This document shows positions 32,732 through 44,042 of a stretch of 64,000 nucleotides of DNA, piece after piece; position 1 is the stretch's first letter, and each line of letters begins with the position of its first letter. The translations under genes were made by a program, and so were the position numbers. Where the stretch lies: positions 2,480,001-2,544,000 of the forward strand of contig CP087969.1 in NCBI GenBank assembly GCA_024703915.1, written 5' to 3'. The notes below the pieces were generated by a model that was given only the letters and a program-made list of their open reading frames with translations, was not told where the DNA came from and searched no databases. The DNA is from Massilia sp. H-1. Lineage in GTDB: Bacteria > Pseudomonadota > Gammaproteobacteria > Burkholderiales > Burkholderiaceae_D.

Positions 32732-34155
32732 CTAGTCCTTGGTCACGCGCAGCAGCTCGGCCTGCGTGGTGGTGCCATCGTCAAGCCAGCGGTTGCCGTC
32801 TTCGCGCATGGTCTTCATGCCGACCTTTTGCGCGGCGGCGCGGATGTCGGCCTCCGATGCCCGGTTGTGAATCTGGGCCCGGATTTCGTCGGTGGTCTGC
32901 AGCAGCTCGTACACGCCGACCCGGCCGTGGTAGCCGGTGAAGCCGCACTTGTCGCAGCCGACCGCGCGCCAGGCCGTGCCGTCGGACACCTTGCAGTGCA
33001 CGCACAGCTTGCGCACCAGGCGCTGCGCCATCACGCCCAGCAGGGACGAGGACAGCAGGAACGGTTCGATCCCCATGTCGAGCAGACGGGTGACGGCGGC
33101 CGCCGAATCGTTGGTGTGCAGCGTGGCCAGCACCAGGTGGCCGGTGAGCGACGCCTGGACCGCGATCTGCGCCGTTTCCAGGTCGCGGATCTCGCCGATC
33201 ATGATCACGTCCGGATCCTGGCGCAGGATGGCGCGCAGGGCCTTGGCGAAGGTCATGTCGATCTTGGCATTGACCTGGGTCTGGCCGACGCCGATCAGGT
33301 CGTACTCGATCGGGTCTTCGACGGTCAGGATGTTGGTGGTCGACGCGTTCAGGCGCGACAGGGCCGCGTACAGGGTGGTGGTCTTGCCGGAGCCGGTCGG
33401 CCCGGTGACCAGCACGATCCCGTGCGGCTGGTTGATCAGGTTGTCGAACTCGGGCAGCAGCTCGGGCGCCATGCCCAGGTGCGACAGGTCGAGGCGCCCC
33501 GCTTCCTTGTCCAGCAGACGCAGCACGGCGCGTTCGCCGTGACCGGTCGGCAGGGTCGAGACGCGCACGTCGACGCCCTTGCCGCCCACGCGCAGCGTGA
33601 TGCGGCCGTCCTGCGGCAGGCGCTTCTCGGCGATGTCGAGCTGCGCCATGATCTTGATCCGCGAGATCAGCGAGGCGTGAATCGCCTTGCGCGGGCGTAC
33701 CACGTCGCGCAGCGCGCCGTCGATCCGGAAGCGCACCACCGACGTTTGTTCGAACGGCTCGATGTGGATGTCGGACGCGCCTTCGCGCAGCGACTGCGTG
33801 AGCAGAGCATTGATCATGCGGATCACGGGCGCGTCGTCGGACGACTCGAGCAAGTCCTCGATGGCCTAAGCACGTCGTTGAGCAGCTTGGTCAGATCGAG
33901 GTCGGTGTCGAATTCGTCGGCCACCTGCGAGGCGTCGCCGCCGCCATAAGCATAGGCGCTGGCGATGGCCGCTTCCAGCTCGGCGCGGTCCATCGAACGC
34001 AGCACGATGCGGCCGAAACGGCGCGACACTTCCACGATGGCGGCCGGCGCCGTGGCGCCCGAGACCCACACCTCGACGGTGTGCTCGGCCTCGTCGCTGG
34101 AGCGCGCCAGCACGCCGAAATCGCGCGCGAAAGCGTAGGGTAAGAGATTGCTCAT
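32732..34155 (-). CDS. gspE: Type II secretion ATPase GspE
   Basis: Secretion motor ATPase, about 475 residues. An N-terminal N2 domain ([16 protein letters not shown]) is followed by the clean catalytic part: [20 protein letters not shown], Walker [16 protein letters not shown], Asp box DPIEYDL, Walker [13 protein letters not shown], His box [16 protein letters not shown], and a zinc site (CVHC, CDKC). The only break is at 33864 (GCCTAAGC for GCCGGC). The ATG at 34155 lies 11 bp after the gspD stop. Confidence 0.96.
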
Positions 34156-34165
34156 CGTCGCTCTG

Positions 34166-36357
34166 TCAGTTCTGTACGGGCTGCTGCCCGGCCGGGGCCG
34201 GCTGCATTGCGCGGTTCGACCGGCGCCAGGATCGGACGCGGCGGCACCTTGGCCATCGAGCCGCCGCCCGGCGGCTGGCCGCCGTTCAGGGCTTCGCAGC
34301 ACGGGCGAACCGTAGTCCGGCATCACGACGCTGTCTTTCGGCAGGGCCGCGGCCTGGCTAGCGCTGCGCATGTAGTCGTAGCGGTCGGTCGAGATGGCGT
34401 TGCTGTCTTCCTTGCTGCGCACGATGACCGGGCGCAGGAACACCATCAGGTTGGTTTTCTTGCGGCTGCAGGGTGCGGTACTTGAACAGGTTGCCGAGGA
34501 TAGGGATGTCGCCCAGGCCGCGCACTTTTTCTTCGGTGCCGCCGGTGTCGTCGCGAATCAGGCCGCCGATGACGATGATCTGGCCATCGTCGGCGATCAC
34601 GGTGTTCTCGATCACGCGCATGTTGGTGGTCACGCCGGCCGACAGTTTTTCGGAGCTAAGCCACCACGTCCGAGGTCTCCTGGTAGATCGACATCTTGAT
34701 GGTGCCGCCTTCGGAAATCTGCGGACGCACCTTGAGCGTGAGACCCACGTCCTTGCGGTCGACGGTCTGGAACGGATTGCTTAGGCCGAGCCGCCCGCGT
34801 TGGTGGTAAAACAGACCGGAAATGACGCCGATGTTCTGGCCCACCTTGATCGACGCCAGCTCGTTGTCGAGCGTGATCAGGTTCGGGGTCGACAGCACAT
34901 TGGTGGCGTTGTCGTTTTGCAGGGCATTGGCGATCGCGCCCAGGCCGAGCGCGCCGTTAATCTGGCGGAACACGCCGATCGACAGGCCGGAGCCGGGATT
35001 GGGCACGGCCGCCGTGGCCAGGCCAAGCCAGCGAGGCGCCGCCCGCGGTGGTGAAGTTCTGAATCACGCCGGTGCGGTACTTGCTGGCGCTGTCGCCGGT
35101 CAGGCTTAGGCCCACTGCACGCCGAACTGGGCGGCATTGTCGGCATTGACTTCGACGATCAGCGATTCGATGTACACCTGGGCGCGGCGCGTCGAGCATG
35201 TCGATCACGTTGCGCAGGTTGCGGTAGACCGCGTCCGGCGCGGTGATGATCAGGGTGTTGGTCGAGGTGTCGGCCTGGATCCAGCCGGCCCCGCCGCCGC
35301 CACCGCCGCTGTTGGCGTTGCCGAATTTTTCGGATTGCTGGTCGGCGCCCTGCTGGCCGCTGCCCAGACCGCCGTCCTTGCCGCCGCCCTGCTGGCCCGA
35401 CTGCACGCTGCCGCCGCTGGTGCCCGACTGGGTTTGCGGCAGCGCCGAGCTGTCCGACGAGACCACCGCGCGCAGGGTCGCCGCCAGCTTGGCCGCTTCC
35501 GCATTCTTGAGGTAGACCACGTGCACATTGCCCGCTTCCGTGGTCGGCTGATCGAGCTTGGCGATCAGCGACTTGGCCAGGCTGGCGCGCTGGACGGGGC
35601 GCGGATCACCAGCGAATTGGTGCGCGGATCGGCCACCACCGAGACGCGCCCGGAGTCGCCGCCCGGCGAAGGCTGCAGCAGTTTTTCGATCAGGGTGGCC
35701 ATGTCGGCCGCGATCCTGTAGCGCACCGGCACGATGTCGACGTCGGCCGCGATCGGCGCGTCGAGCGCGGCGATGATCTTGGTCAGGCGCTGCAGGTTGT
35801 CGGCGTAGTCGGTGATCACCAGGCTGTTGTTGCCCGGGTTGGCCATGATCGAATTGTTCGGCGAAATGAGCGGACGCAGCACGGCCGTCAGGTTGGCCGC
35901 CGATTCGTAGTTCAGGTGATAGATCTGGGTCGCCACCTGGTCGCCCTTGACGCTGCTCTTGCCCATCCCGACCTGGGTCGGCGAGGATTGCAGCTTCGCT
36001 TCGGCTTCCGGCACCACCTTGGCATAGCCGTCGCCGGTGACCACCGCGTAGCCTTGCAGGCGCAGCGCGGAAGTGAGCAGGCTGGAAGGCCTGGGCCTTG
36101 GTGATCGATTTTTCCGAGACCAGCGTCAGCGTGCCCTTGACGCGCGGGTCGATGATGAAGGTCATGCCGGTGTAGTGGCCGACCGCCTTGATCACCGATT
36201 CGATGTCGGCGCCGACGAAGTTGAGCGCCGCCTGGTCTTCAGGGGCTGCCCACACGGGCGCGGGCGCGCCTGCGACCGCGCAGCACAGCATGACGCCGGC
36301 CGCGACACGGCGCAGCGCCGGAAATGGGAGTGTGCTACCAGACTGTTTTTTCATCAT
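34166..36357 (-). CDS. gspD: Type II secretion secretin GspD
   Basis: Outer membrane secretin, about 730 residues. Signal peptide (VAAGVMLCCAVAGAPAPVWA); N0 domain (LNFVGADIESVIKAVGHYTG); N1-N3 (YHLNYESAANLTAVLRPLIS, VHVVYLKNAEAAKLAATLRA) with a Ser/Gly/Gln-rich loop; the secretin core NNATNVLSTPNLITLDNELA-type segment and IVIGGLIRDDTGGTEEKVRG. Breaks near 36090, 35590, 35185, 35105, 35025, 34779, 34655, 34460 and 34285. A double ATG at 36357/36354 overlaps the gspN stop. No pilotin gene is nearby. Confidence 0.93.
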
Positions 36358-37136
36358 TTGAACTCTAACGCGATAATTTTCTTGCCGCCCACCATTCGGC
36401 GCTGGCCCAGTAAATTCAGGAGATTGCCCAGCGTTTCTTCATACCCGTCAGCCGCCTGCGCCTGTCCGGTGAACTGGAAGCGGCCCTTGTCGAGCGCCCC
36501 CGTTCCCGATAACAGCAGCGCGCCGCGCACTGTACTCAAACTCATTTGCGCCTGCTGCCCGCGCCAGTCCATTGCCACTTCATAGGTGCCGAGCGGCTTG
36601 ACCGGCGCCATGCGCGAGCCCATGTCCGCCAGCGACAGCAGCGTGCGGCCATGCACGTCGACCGCCTGCCCCGCGCGCGCCAGCTGCAGCGTGGTCCAGG
36701 ACAGCTTGACCACGCCGGACGGCGCCAGCGTGTTGAGCGGCGCGCCCAGGCCAAGCCAGGCGTTCAGGCCTAAGCAGCAGCAGTTCGGCCGCGCTGACCT
36801 GCCACTGCGACAGGCTGCCCGACAGATTGACCGGCTGCGACAGCGCGTCGGGATTCTCCAGCGTCAGTTCGACCTGGCCGAGCAGCACCATGGGCGACAG
36901 GCGCCAGGTAAACTCGCCCCGGCAGCAGCGGGGTCACCGCGCCATGCGGCATGCCGGCCGCGCCGCCAATGAAAGCCGAGCCGCGCCACAGCGTACCTTG
37001 CGCATCCCCGAGAGTCAAACGGCCGCCGGTCTGGGTCTCGACCATGGAGCCGAGCCAGGCCATGCCAGAGGAACACCAGCACCGTCAGCGCGGCCGCCAG
37101 GGCGATCGCCAGCAACCATAGCACAGCACGCTTCAT
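36354..37136 (-). CDS. gspN: Type II secretion protein GspN
   Basis: About 260 residues, single N-terminal membrane helix (AVLWLLAIALAAALTVLVFL), then periplasmic GspN domain: QTGGRLTLGDAQGTLWRGSA, LVLLGQVELTLENP-like repeats, TGQAQAADGYEETLGNLLNL and LGQRRMVGGKKIIALEFK-stop. GspN is an accessory component present in a subset of systems. It overlaps gspM (ATGA) and gspD. Breaks at 37062, 36918 and 36755. Confidence 0.87.
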
Positions 37137-37654
37137 CGGGACGCTTCGCCCGTGTTCTGCCGCAGCGTCAGCTGGGCGTCGACCTGCCCGTCCGGGCTGC
37201 CCGCGGTGACCGACAAGTCTTCCACCCCGATCCGGTTTTCGCGGCGCTGGGCGTCGAGCCAGCTGTACAGGTTGGCGAACGACACCCCGGTCAGCTGGAT
37301 TTTCGCGAATTCGCCGGTGATCAGCAGCGAGGCTTGGCGTCATCGCGCGCGCCGTCAGGCTGGCGGTGAGCGATTCGCGCGTCATGGGCGAGACGGCCGG
37401 GGCCGGACGGCTGGCCAGTTCGGTCGCTTCCTGGGCCAGCGCCTGCATGGTGGCCGCTTCGACCCGCATCTGCGGCAGCTGCTTGTTCAGTTTGGCCTTG
37501 CCGTCCAGGGCCGGGCCGATGAACAGCATGTATCCCAGCGCAGCCAGGGGGTGGCGCCGCCCACGGTCAGGTACTTGCGTTCCTGTTCGGTGCGCGCCAG
37601 CCAGTACAGCGCCAGCTGGTCCTTGAATTGGCCAATCAATGTCGTGGCGCTCAT
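37133..37654 (-). CDS. gspM: Type II secretion protein GspM
   Basis: About 172 residues: MSATTLIGQFKDQLALYWLA with the RTEQERKYLTVGG motif before the membrane segment (LAALGYMLFIGPAL), and a periplasmic ferredoxin-like part (LLITGEFAKIQLTGVSFANLYSWL in two overlapping frames, VEDLSVTAGSPDGQVDAQLT). It partners with GspL. Breaks at 37550 and 37332. Overlaps at both ends with gspL and gspN indicate translational coupling. Confidence 0.88.
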
Positions 37655-38872
37655 TTTTTTCCTCCGGCACTGCGAATCACGAATACCCCGCCACCGGAGT
37701 CGGACAGGTCCAGCTTGCGCTTGGCCAGCTGGTCGCGCAGGGCGGCCGTGCTGCCCGGGTCCACCGTTTCCGGCTTGAGCTTGACGGTGGTGGCGCGCTC
37801 ACGGAAGGTGAGCGTGGCCAGCACCGGCGGCTTGGGCAGGCTGCGCGCGGCTTCGCCGAAGGCGGCCGCCTGGAAGGTGAATTCGTCCGGCGTGACCTGG
37901 CCCTGAGCCGCCTTGGCGCGGTTGATATTGCCGCGCATTTGCGCCGCCGGGTCGCTGCTGATCACGTTCTCTTTCGGGAACGCGGCCTTGAAGGTTTGCT
38001 TCATGCCGAGCGTGATGGCGTCCGCTTCGCGCTTCATGCGCAGCCACTGGACGTTCAGGCCGACCAGGTTGACCACCACCGCCAGCAGCGCCAGGCGCAG
38101 CGGCCAGCGCCATTTTTTCCAGTCGCGCACTTGCAGGCGGCGGCGCCCAGGCCCGGCACCAGGTCCAGCGTGGTGCTCTTGGAACCGGCGATCCAGTGGG
38201 CCCAGTTTTCCGTTTCCAGATGGATGCCGGGGCCCGCTTCGGCCACCAGCGCCTTGTACTCGCCCATCTGGGCGGCGCCGACATACAGGTTGAGCGGGGC
38301 GTCAGCTTAAGCCAGCGCGCGCGCCGTCTGCAGGGCCACCGCGGCGCTGCCGGAGACGGCCAGGCCCAGGCCCTGGTACAGGCCGTGGCGCAGCGTGATG
38401 CCGGCGCCGTCGATCGCGCCTGAGACATTGCCCGGCGCCAGCGGCAGGCACAACTGGGACGGCATGGCCGCCACCGTGCGCGCCTTTGCGCCAGCAGCAG
38501 CTTGACGGTCGCTTCCAGCCAGGCGCGCTGCACTACCGCGATGGTGCGCATGCCGTCGTCGTGCTGGGCCGGCGCGGCCACCAGCACGCAGTCGTCGGCG
38601 TCGGCCAGGATGTGTTCTTCGACCAGGCTGGGCAGCGCGGCCTTGAGACGGGCATTCGACAGCGGCGGGGTCTTCACTTGCAGCAGCGTGACGTCGACCG
38701 CGGCCTAGGCAGCAGCACCACGTGGCGGCTGGCGGCGACCACGTCGCCCATGCTGCGCAGCGCGCCCCTCGCCCTGCTGGACCACGGCGCCGCCGTCGGC
38801 CACGAGGGCGAAGCGCGCCAGTGCGCCTTCGCTGTCGGCGCGGGCGGGAAGCCGGATATATAAAGTGCTCAA
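37651..38872 (-). CDS. gspL: Type II secretion protein GspL
   Basis: About 405 residues, cytoplasmic actin-like domain followed by a membrane helix and periplasmic domain. TTG start at 38872 (LSTLYIRLPARADSEG) after GCGAGA. LPSLVEEHILADADDCVLVA is the GspL signature; membrane helix WPLRLALLAVVVNLVGLNVQW; TLTFRERATTVKLKPETVDP near the end. It recruits the GspE ATPase to the membrane. Breaks at 38706, 38487, 38305 and 38137. Confidence 0.9.
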
Positions 38873-38889
38873 ACAGTCTCGCTTTCGTT

Positions 38890-39865
38890 CTAGTTTTGGC
38901 GTACCCAGACCGTGGTGGTCTTGAAGGTCTGGTCATCGAGCTTGCGGTTGACCAGCGCTTCGGCGTCGAGCGCGGCGCGGTCGAGACGCACGCGCGACAG
39001 CACCAGGAAATACTCACTCTTCACATCAAACATCGGATCAGTAGGCGGCTGTCCGCCGAACAGCTGCTGCTGAAAATCCGACTTCTGCCGGTAATACGCC
39101 TGCTTGCGCCGCTCGATCAGCGCATTGGCCTGCGATACCGAAAAATTCTCCATCAGCGCCGAGATCACTTCCCATGCAGCGCCGTGTTCACATTCACGGC
39201 CGTGGCATCGGCCTAAGCAGCACGATCACGTACTGGCGCAGCTTTTCGATGATCTGCGGCGTGTAGCCCTGCACCGCCAGCAGGTCGTCGAGCCCGGTCA
39301 GGGCGATCGGCGAACTGGTGCGCGGCACGACCGGCGTGGTGTCGCCCTCGGCCCGCTGCAGGGGATCGGAGGCCGCGGCGACCAGCTTGGCGGTCCGTTC
39401 GGCCAGCACCGGATCGAGCTGCAGATTGGCCAGCAGGCGGCGGTACACGGCCACGTGCAGCGGATCGATCTTCGGCCCCGTTGCCAGATTGGTCAGATTG
39501 TAGCGCGAGGTGGCGTCGATAATCCGCCCCGAGAGGGTCGCATCGAAAATTTCTCCTTCGACCCGCTCGCGCTCGATGTACTGGTCAAGCCGGGTTTCGG
39601 CCAGCGGCGTGTTCCACACCGCCGTCAGCGAAGTGAAGGTGCGGCTGTCCATGCCGTCCTGGCGCAGCACCAGCCGCGCCCAGTCGAGCGCGCCGCGCAG
39701 GATCCACTTGGTCTGCAGGTGCAGGCGCTGGTTTTCCATCGAACGCACCTGGACTTGCTGCTGCCAGAACAGGCTGGCCACGATCGTCACCGCCAGCGTG
39801 GTCAGGAGCAGCGCCGTGATCACGGCCACGCCGCGCTGGCGCTTCGGTTGCGGCGGACGCTTCAT
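38890..39865 (-). CDS. gspK: Type II secretion minor pseudopilin GspK
   Basis: About 325 residues. RQRGVAVITALLLTTLAVTI is the prepilin-type N-terminus (cleavage after Gly). It continues SLFWQQQVQVRSMENQRLHL, IIDATSRYNLTNLA and SSPIALTGLDDLLAVQGYTP, and the C-terminal SEYFLVLSRVRLDRAALDAE. It caps the pseudopilus tip with GspI and GspJ. Breaks at 39213 (GCCTAAGC) and 39175. Confidence 0.92.
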
Positions 39866-40482
39866 AAGCCCCCCAGCAGGAACGATTTGATCATGACCGC
39901 GCTCACGCCGTCGATCTGGAGCGCGACCTGCAGGCCGGTGGGCGGCAATTCAAGCGCGCCCGGGTTGTTCTCGCGCGGCTTGCCGCCGGTTTTCCAGCCG
40001 CTCCCTTCCCAGGTCTGGACCGCCATCCCGGTCACGCCCTTTTGCAGGATCACGGGCGGGGTGGTGTCGGCATTGCTGGTGGCGGCCTTCCACAGCACGT
40101 CGAGCTGGACCAGGTCGCGCGTGCCGACCGATTCGCGCCGGGTCAGCACGCCGTCCTGCACCCGGTACGACACCACTTGCAAGGTGGAAGCCTCGTTTTC
40201 GCGGAAGGCATTGCGCACCATGACCATGCGGTCGGTGTCGGCCAGCAGGAAGGGACGCTTTTGCAGCGAAGCCGGATTGGCCATGTGTTCGGCGTCGCTC
40301 TGGAGCTGGGCAAAGGCCAGCTGCATGCCGCGCGTGGCCTCGATCTGGGCCGTGATCGCCACCCGCGAACGGATGATGCCGTCCAGCCCGCGCCAGCCGA
40401 GCACGGCGACGATGGACAGGATGCTGATCGCGACCAGCAGCTCGATCAGCGTGAAACCGCGGCGTGGGGCGAGCTGGTTCAT
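39862..40482 (-). CDS. gspJ: Type II secretion minor pseudopilin GspJ
   Basis: 206 residues, uninterrupted. APRRGFTLIELLVAISILSI is a textbook prepilin cleavage site (G-FTLIE). WRGLDGIIRSR and MVMVRNAFRENEASTLQVVS are GspJ motifs. ATGA overlaps with gspI upstream and gspK downstream. Confidence 0.95.
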   Translation of the reverse strand: MNQLAPRRGFTLIELLVAISILSIVAVLGWRGLDGIIRSRVAITAQIEATRGMQLAFAQLQSDAEHMANPASLQKRPFLLADTDRMVMVRNAFRENEASTLQVVSYRVQDGVLTRRESVGTRDLVQLDVLWKAATSNADTTPPVILQKGVTGMAVQTWEGSGWKTGGKPRENNPGALELPPTGLQVALQIDGVSAVMIKSFLLGGL

Positions 40483-40853
40483 TCGTTGAGCACCAGCTGG
40501 ACCAGCTTGATGATGCGGCGCTGGGGATCGGCCATGTCGTACACGCTCACCTCGACCCGGCGCAGGCGCGGGTTGGGGCTGGACAGGACTTCTTCCTGGC
40601 ACACCAGCTTGAGATCGCCCTGCGGGCACTCGAAGCTGCGCTTGCCGACCCCGGGAAATTCGTGTTCGAGGCGGATCTGGACCAGCCGGTTCTCGGCCGA
40701 CCAGGTGGCCATCATGGAGGCGCGCAAGCCGTTGCTGTTGGCGGTCAGGCTGCCGACCGCGCGCAGCGAGGCGCCCAGCGCGGTGCCGACGATGACCAGC
40801 GCCACCAGCACTTCGAGCAGCGTGAAACCGGCGCGGATGCGGGCGCCCATCAT
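40479..40853 (-). CDS. gspI: Type II secretion minor pseudopilin GspI
   Basis: 124 residues, uninterrupted. GARIRAGFTLLEVLVALVIV gives the G-FTLLE prepilin motif; SAENRLVQIRLEHEFP is the GspI signature. The start overlaps the gspH stop and the end overlaps the gspJ start. Confidence 0.95.
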   Translation of the reverse strand: MMGARIRAGFTLLEVLVALVIVGTALGASLRAVGSLTANSNGLRASMMATWSAENRLVQIRLEHEFPGVGKRSFECPQGDLKLVCQEEVLSSPNPRLRRVEVSVYDMADPQRRIIKLVQLVLNE

Positions 40854-41321
40854 TCGACGACGAAGTGGCCGACACCGTCGGCGCGGATGGCGACGCTGTC
40901 TTCGCCGACCGCCATGGTCAGCACGAAGGGCTTGTCGACCGGCTCGCGGCCGAAGGTGATGCGCATGGGATTGCCGGTGCTAGGCCCGAAGCCGGATCGA
41001 TCAGCAGCGCCACCGGGCCGCCCTTGAAGGCGCGTTCGCGCAGCAGGTCGTCCTTGGTGACCGGCTCCCAGCTGTTCTCGTTGCGCACGATGAAACGGTA
41101 ATGTTCGCCGTCAGCCTCGAACGCGACCAGGCGGTTGCGCACGATCGCTTCGTCGCGCGCCAGCTGCAGCAGCAGCGCGATGCGGCTCGCTTCGGCCTGC
41201 AGATTCTGGCGCGGACTGGGGATGGCATTGACCGAAACCAGGCCGAGCGTGATCCCGATGATCACCATGACCACCATGATCTCGATCAGCGTGAAGCCGC
41301 GCGGCCGCGGCCTGGCTGCAT
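40850..41321 (-). CDS. gspH: Type II secretion pseudopilin GspH
   Basis: About 157 residues. GFTLIEIMVVMVIIGITLGL prepilin motif; LQAEASRIALLLQLARDEAI is typical of GspH. The ATG at 41321 needs one extra base in GCGCGG (about 41298) to reach the prepilin frame. A second break at 40980 (CTAGGC) is a GCCGGC-type site. Confidence 0.88.
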
Positions 41322-41342
41322 CAGTGCCACCGCGGGAACCTG

Positions 41343-41787
41343 TTATTCCCAGTTGCCGATGTCGGCGTCGGCATCAGGTACCGCCCGGCTGGCCGTCGGC
41401 GCCCAGCGAGAAGATGTCGACTTCGCCTTTGACGCCCGGCGACAGGTACTGGTATGGGTTGCCCCACGGGTCGTTCTGCAGCTTGTCGACGTAGCCGCCG
41501 GTCTTCCAGCCGTTGGCGTTCGGGCCGCTGGTCGGTTTTTCGACCAGGGCCTTGAGGCCTTGCTCGGTGGTCGGATAACGCTGGTTGTCGAGCTTGTAGA
41601 GCTTGAGCGACTGCATGATCTGGGCGATGTCGGTCTTGGCGGCGGTGATGCGGGCTTCGACGGTGCGGTTGAGCAGCTTGGGCACGACCAGCGCGCCGAG
41701 GATGCCGATGATGACCACGACCACCATGATTTCAACCAGGGTAAAGCCGCGCTGCAAGGCTGGCCGATGGATTCTTACGTTTTGCAT
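41343..41787 (-). CDS. gspG: Type II secretion major pseudopilin GspG
   Basis: About 147 residues. ALQRGFTLVEIMVVVVIIGI prepilin motif, then LKLYKLDNQRYPTTEQGLKA, GGYVDKLQNDPWGNPYQYLS and the calcium-binding-type tail SLGADGQPGG...DADADIGNWE-stop. A small break at about 41383 separates the last ten residues. It is the first gene of the gsp operon; the 125 bp upstream (41788-41912) must contain its promoter. Confidence 0.95.
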
Positions 41788-41912
41788 AATATTGTCAACG
41801 GGTCAAAAAAGTCGGAACGCAGAGTATAAGGCCGAAAACGTTTCGGTCCACAACATTTGTCAGCTAATTGTAAGACAGCGCGGCCCCGGAGGGCCACGCG
41901 TTTTCGCATGCT

Positions 41913-44038
41913 TCAGTGGCGGGCGCTGCCTTCGAGTCTTTGCCGCACTGCATCATTTCCGCCTGCCGCGATGTTCGAAGAAACGGGCGCAAGCGCACGC
42001 ACGGCCGGGGCATCCTTGACGAATGGTGCGATGCCCAATTCCCGGTCCACTTCATGCGGATAAACCAGGTAACCGCGCGTGATCACCGCCGCCACCTTGC
42101 GGATGTCGGCGATGTTGGTGGTCGGGTCGCCGTCGACCAGCACCAGGTCGGCCAGCTTGCCCTTGGCGATCGAGCCCCGTTCGGCGCTGGTGCCGGTGTA
42201 GCGGGCGCCGTTGCGGGTGGCCACCTGCAGCGCCTGGGCCGGGGTCAGCCCGGCCTGGACCAAGAGTTCGAGTTCGGCCTGCAGCGTGAAGCTTAAGCCA
42301 TTTCATCGGTGCCCGCCACCAGCGGCACGCCCGCCTTGTACAACAGGCCCACGAATTCGACCATCTTGGCGTACGATTTTTCGTAGCGCGCCTGGGCGGC
42401 GGCGTCGGCGATCTTCATGGAGCCGACATGGAAGCCGCGCTGCACGTCGGGCGGCATGTGGGCCGCGATCGGCGCGAACGGCGTGTTCATGTCGCCATCT
42501 TTCTGCTTGAGGAAAGCGAAAGTCGCCAGCGTCGAATCGATGACCGTGCCTTTCTTTTTCAGCCTCGCAATGAAATTTTTGACCACCGGCGCATTGAAGT
42601 CGAGGCTGGCGACCCGCTCGGTAGAAGCAGGATGAAGCGCTCCAGCGTGCGCGTCTCGGTGGTCGGCGTGGCCAGGAAATTGAGCATCACCTGGTTGATG
42701 TGGTTGATCTCGTCGAAGCCCGCGTCGAGCGCTTCGTGCGCGCCAAGCCGGCCGGAATGTGGCCCGACACGCGCATGCCGCGCGCATGCGCGTAGGCGAC
42801 CGTCTCGGCCAGGATCGCCTTGGGGAAGGAATTGTAGATCTTGAGCTGCGGGTAGCCGTGTTCGGCGTACCAGTCGATCGCGTTTTTCGCCTGCGGCAAA
42901 TCCTTGATGACGAAGCCGAGGTTGGCCGAATACGGGCTCTGGCCTTCCAGGAAGCCGGACGGCACCACCTGCGGTCCGAGCAGGGTGCTTAAGCCGCGGT
43001 TTCGTCGAGAATCTGCTGCATGGTCGCGTTGTCATTGCCCATGTCGCGCACCGTGGTCACGCTTCGGCGGGCGATGTTCATGCCGCCTTCCCAGCGGCCC
43101 ACGTGGCCGTGCATGTCGAACAGGCCGGGCAGCATGACGCGGCTTGGCGCCGTCGATCTCGTTCTGGGCGCCGCGCACGGGCGAGCGCCTGCCACAGCAC
43201 GGCGGTGATGCGCCCGCGCAGGACGTACACGTCGGACGGCGCGCCGAGCACCGCTTTCTCGCTGTCGAACACGCGCACGTTCTTGACCACCGTCAGGCCC
43301 TCGAGCTTGTGCTGCAGGCGCGCGGCGACATCCTTGAGCAGGCGCGCTTCGGCCGTCTTCTGGCGCTCGGCCAGCTCCTTGCCGACCGCGCCCCAGCCTT
43401 CTTCGGCCACCGTCATGAAGCCCGGCACGACCATGGCGAACAGGCGCGGTTTGGCGCCCGTGGTGGCCCAGAAAAATTGCGGCGACAGGCCCAGGCCCGT
43501 CATCGCCAGCAGCTGCACCTTGGCGCTCTTGCCGTTGGCGGTCACCTGCACTTCGTCGAGCACGCTGCTGCGACAGCGCGCCCGAGGGCAGCAGCGGCAG
43601 CGGGCCGTTGTTGCGCGCGGCCATGGCGCTGATCGCGATCGACACCACTTCCAGCGTGCTGTTGAGCGGTACGTACATGGCACCGCCGTTGCTGGCCGTC
43701 TGGCCTTGTTCGGAGGTCGACTTCCAGACCGCCTTGCCATCCTTGACCGCGAACTGTTCATCGACCACCGAGCCGAAGGTGGTGTTGCCCTTGACCGCGT
43801 ACTCGCTCATGATACCGTCGGCGGCCAGGCGGAACGTTTCCGGTCAGGTCGGGGCCGCGGCCATTGTTCTTGTAGACCATGTGGACCCGGGTCATGCCGT
43901 CGTCCTCGCGTTCGACGACCTGCTCGCCCATGCGGGTGCCGTTGTCGGCCACGATGTCGTAGCGCGTGGTCTGGGTCGCGGCAGCTTGGCGCCGGACGCA
44001 CAGGCGGCGGCGATGGCCAGTACGATCAGTTTTTTCAT
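41913..44038 (-). CDS. Secreted amidohydrolase-family protein
   Basis: About 700 residues with signal peptide (MKKLIVLAIAAACASGA). The N-terminal beta-rich half is family-specific (VSEYAVKGNTTFGSVVDEQF region). The metal-dependent hydrolase domain follows: MLPGLFDMHGHVGRWEGGMN (HxH metal ligands), SVTTVRDMGND, HIPAG and INHINQVMLNFLATP (further His), GVPLVAGTDEMAGF (Asp ligand), GLTPAQALQVATRNGARYTG and GKLADLVLVDGDPT. Substrate unknown; imidazolonepropionase-like or dipeptidase-like. Breaks at 43985, 43835, 43575, 43185, 43141, 42988, 42745, 42625, 42545 and 42291. Confidence 0.85.
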
Positions 44039-44042
44039 TTTT

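Noticed and set aside
32714..33949. 411-codon plus-strand open frame opposite gspE
   Set aside because: It mirrors the clean gspE frame, which carries Walker A/B and His-box motifs; the opposite frame shows none.
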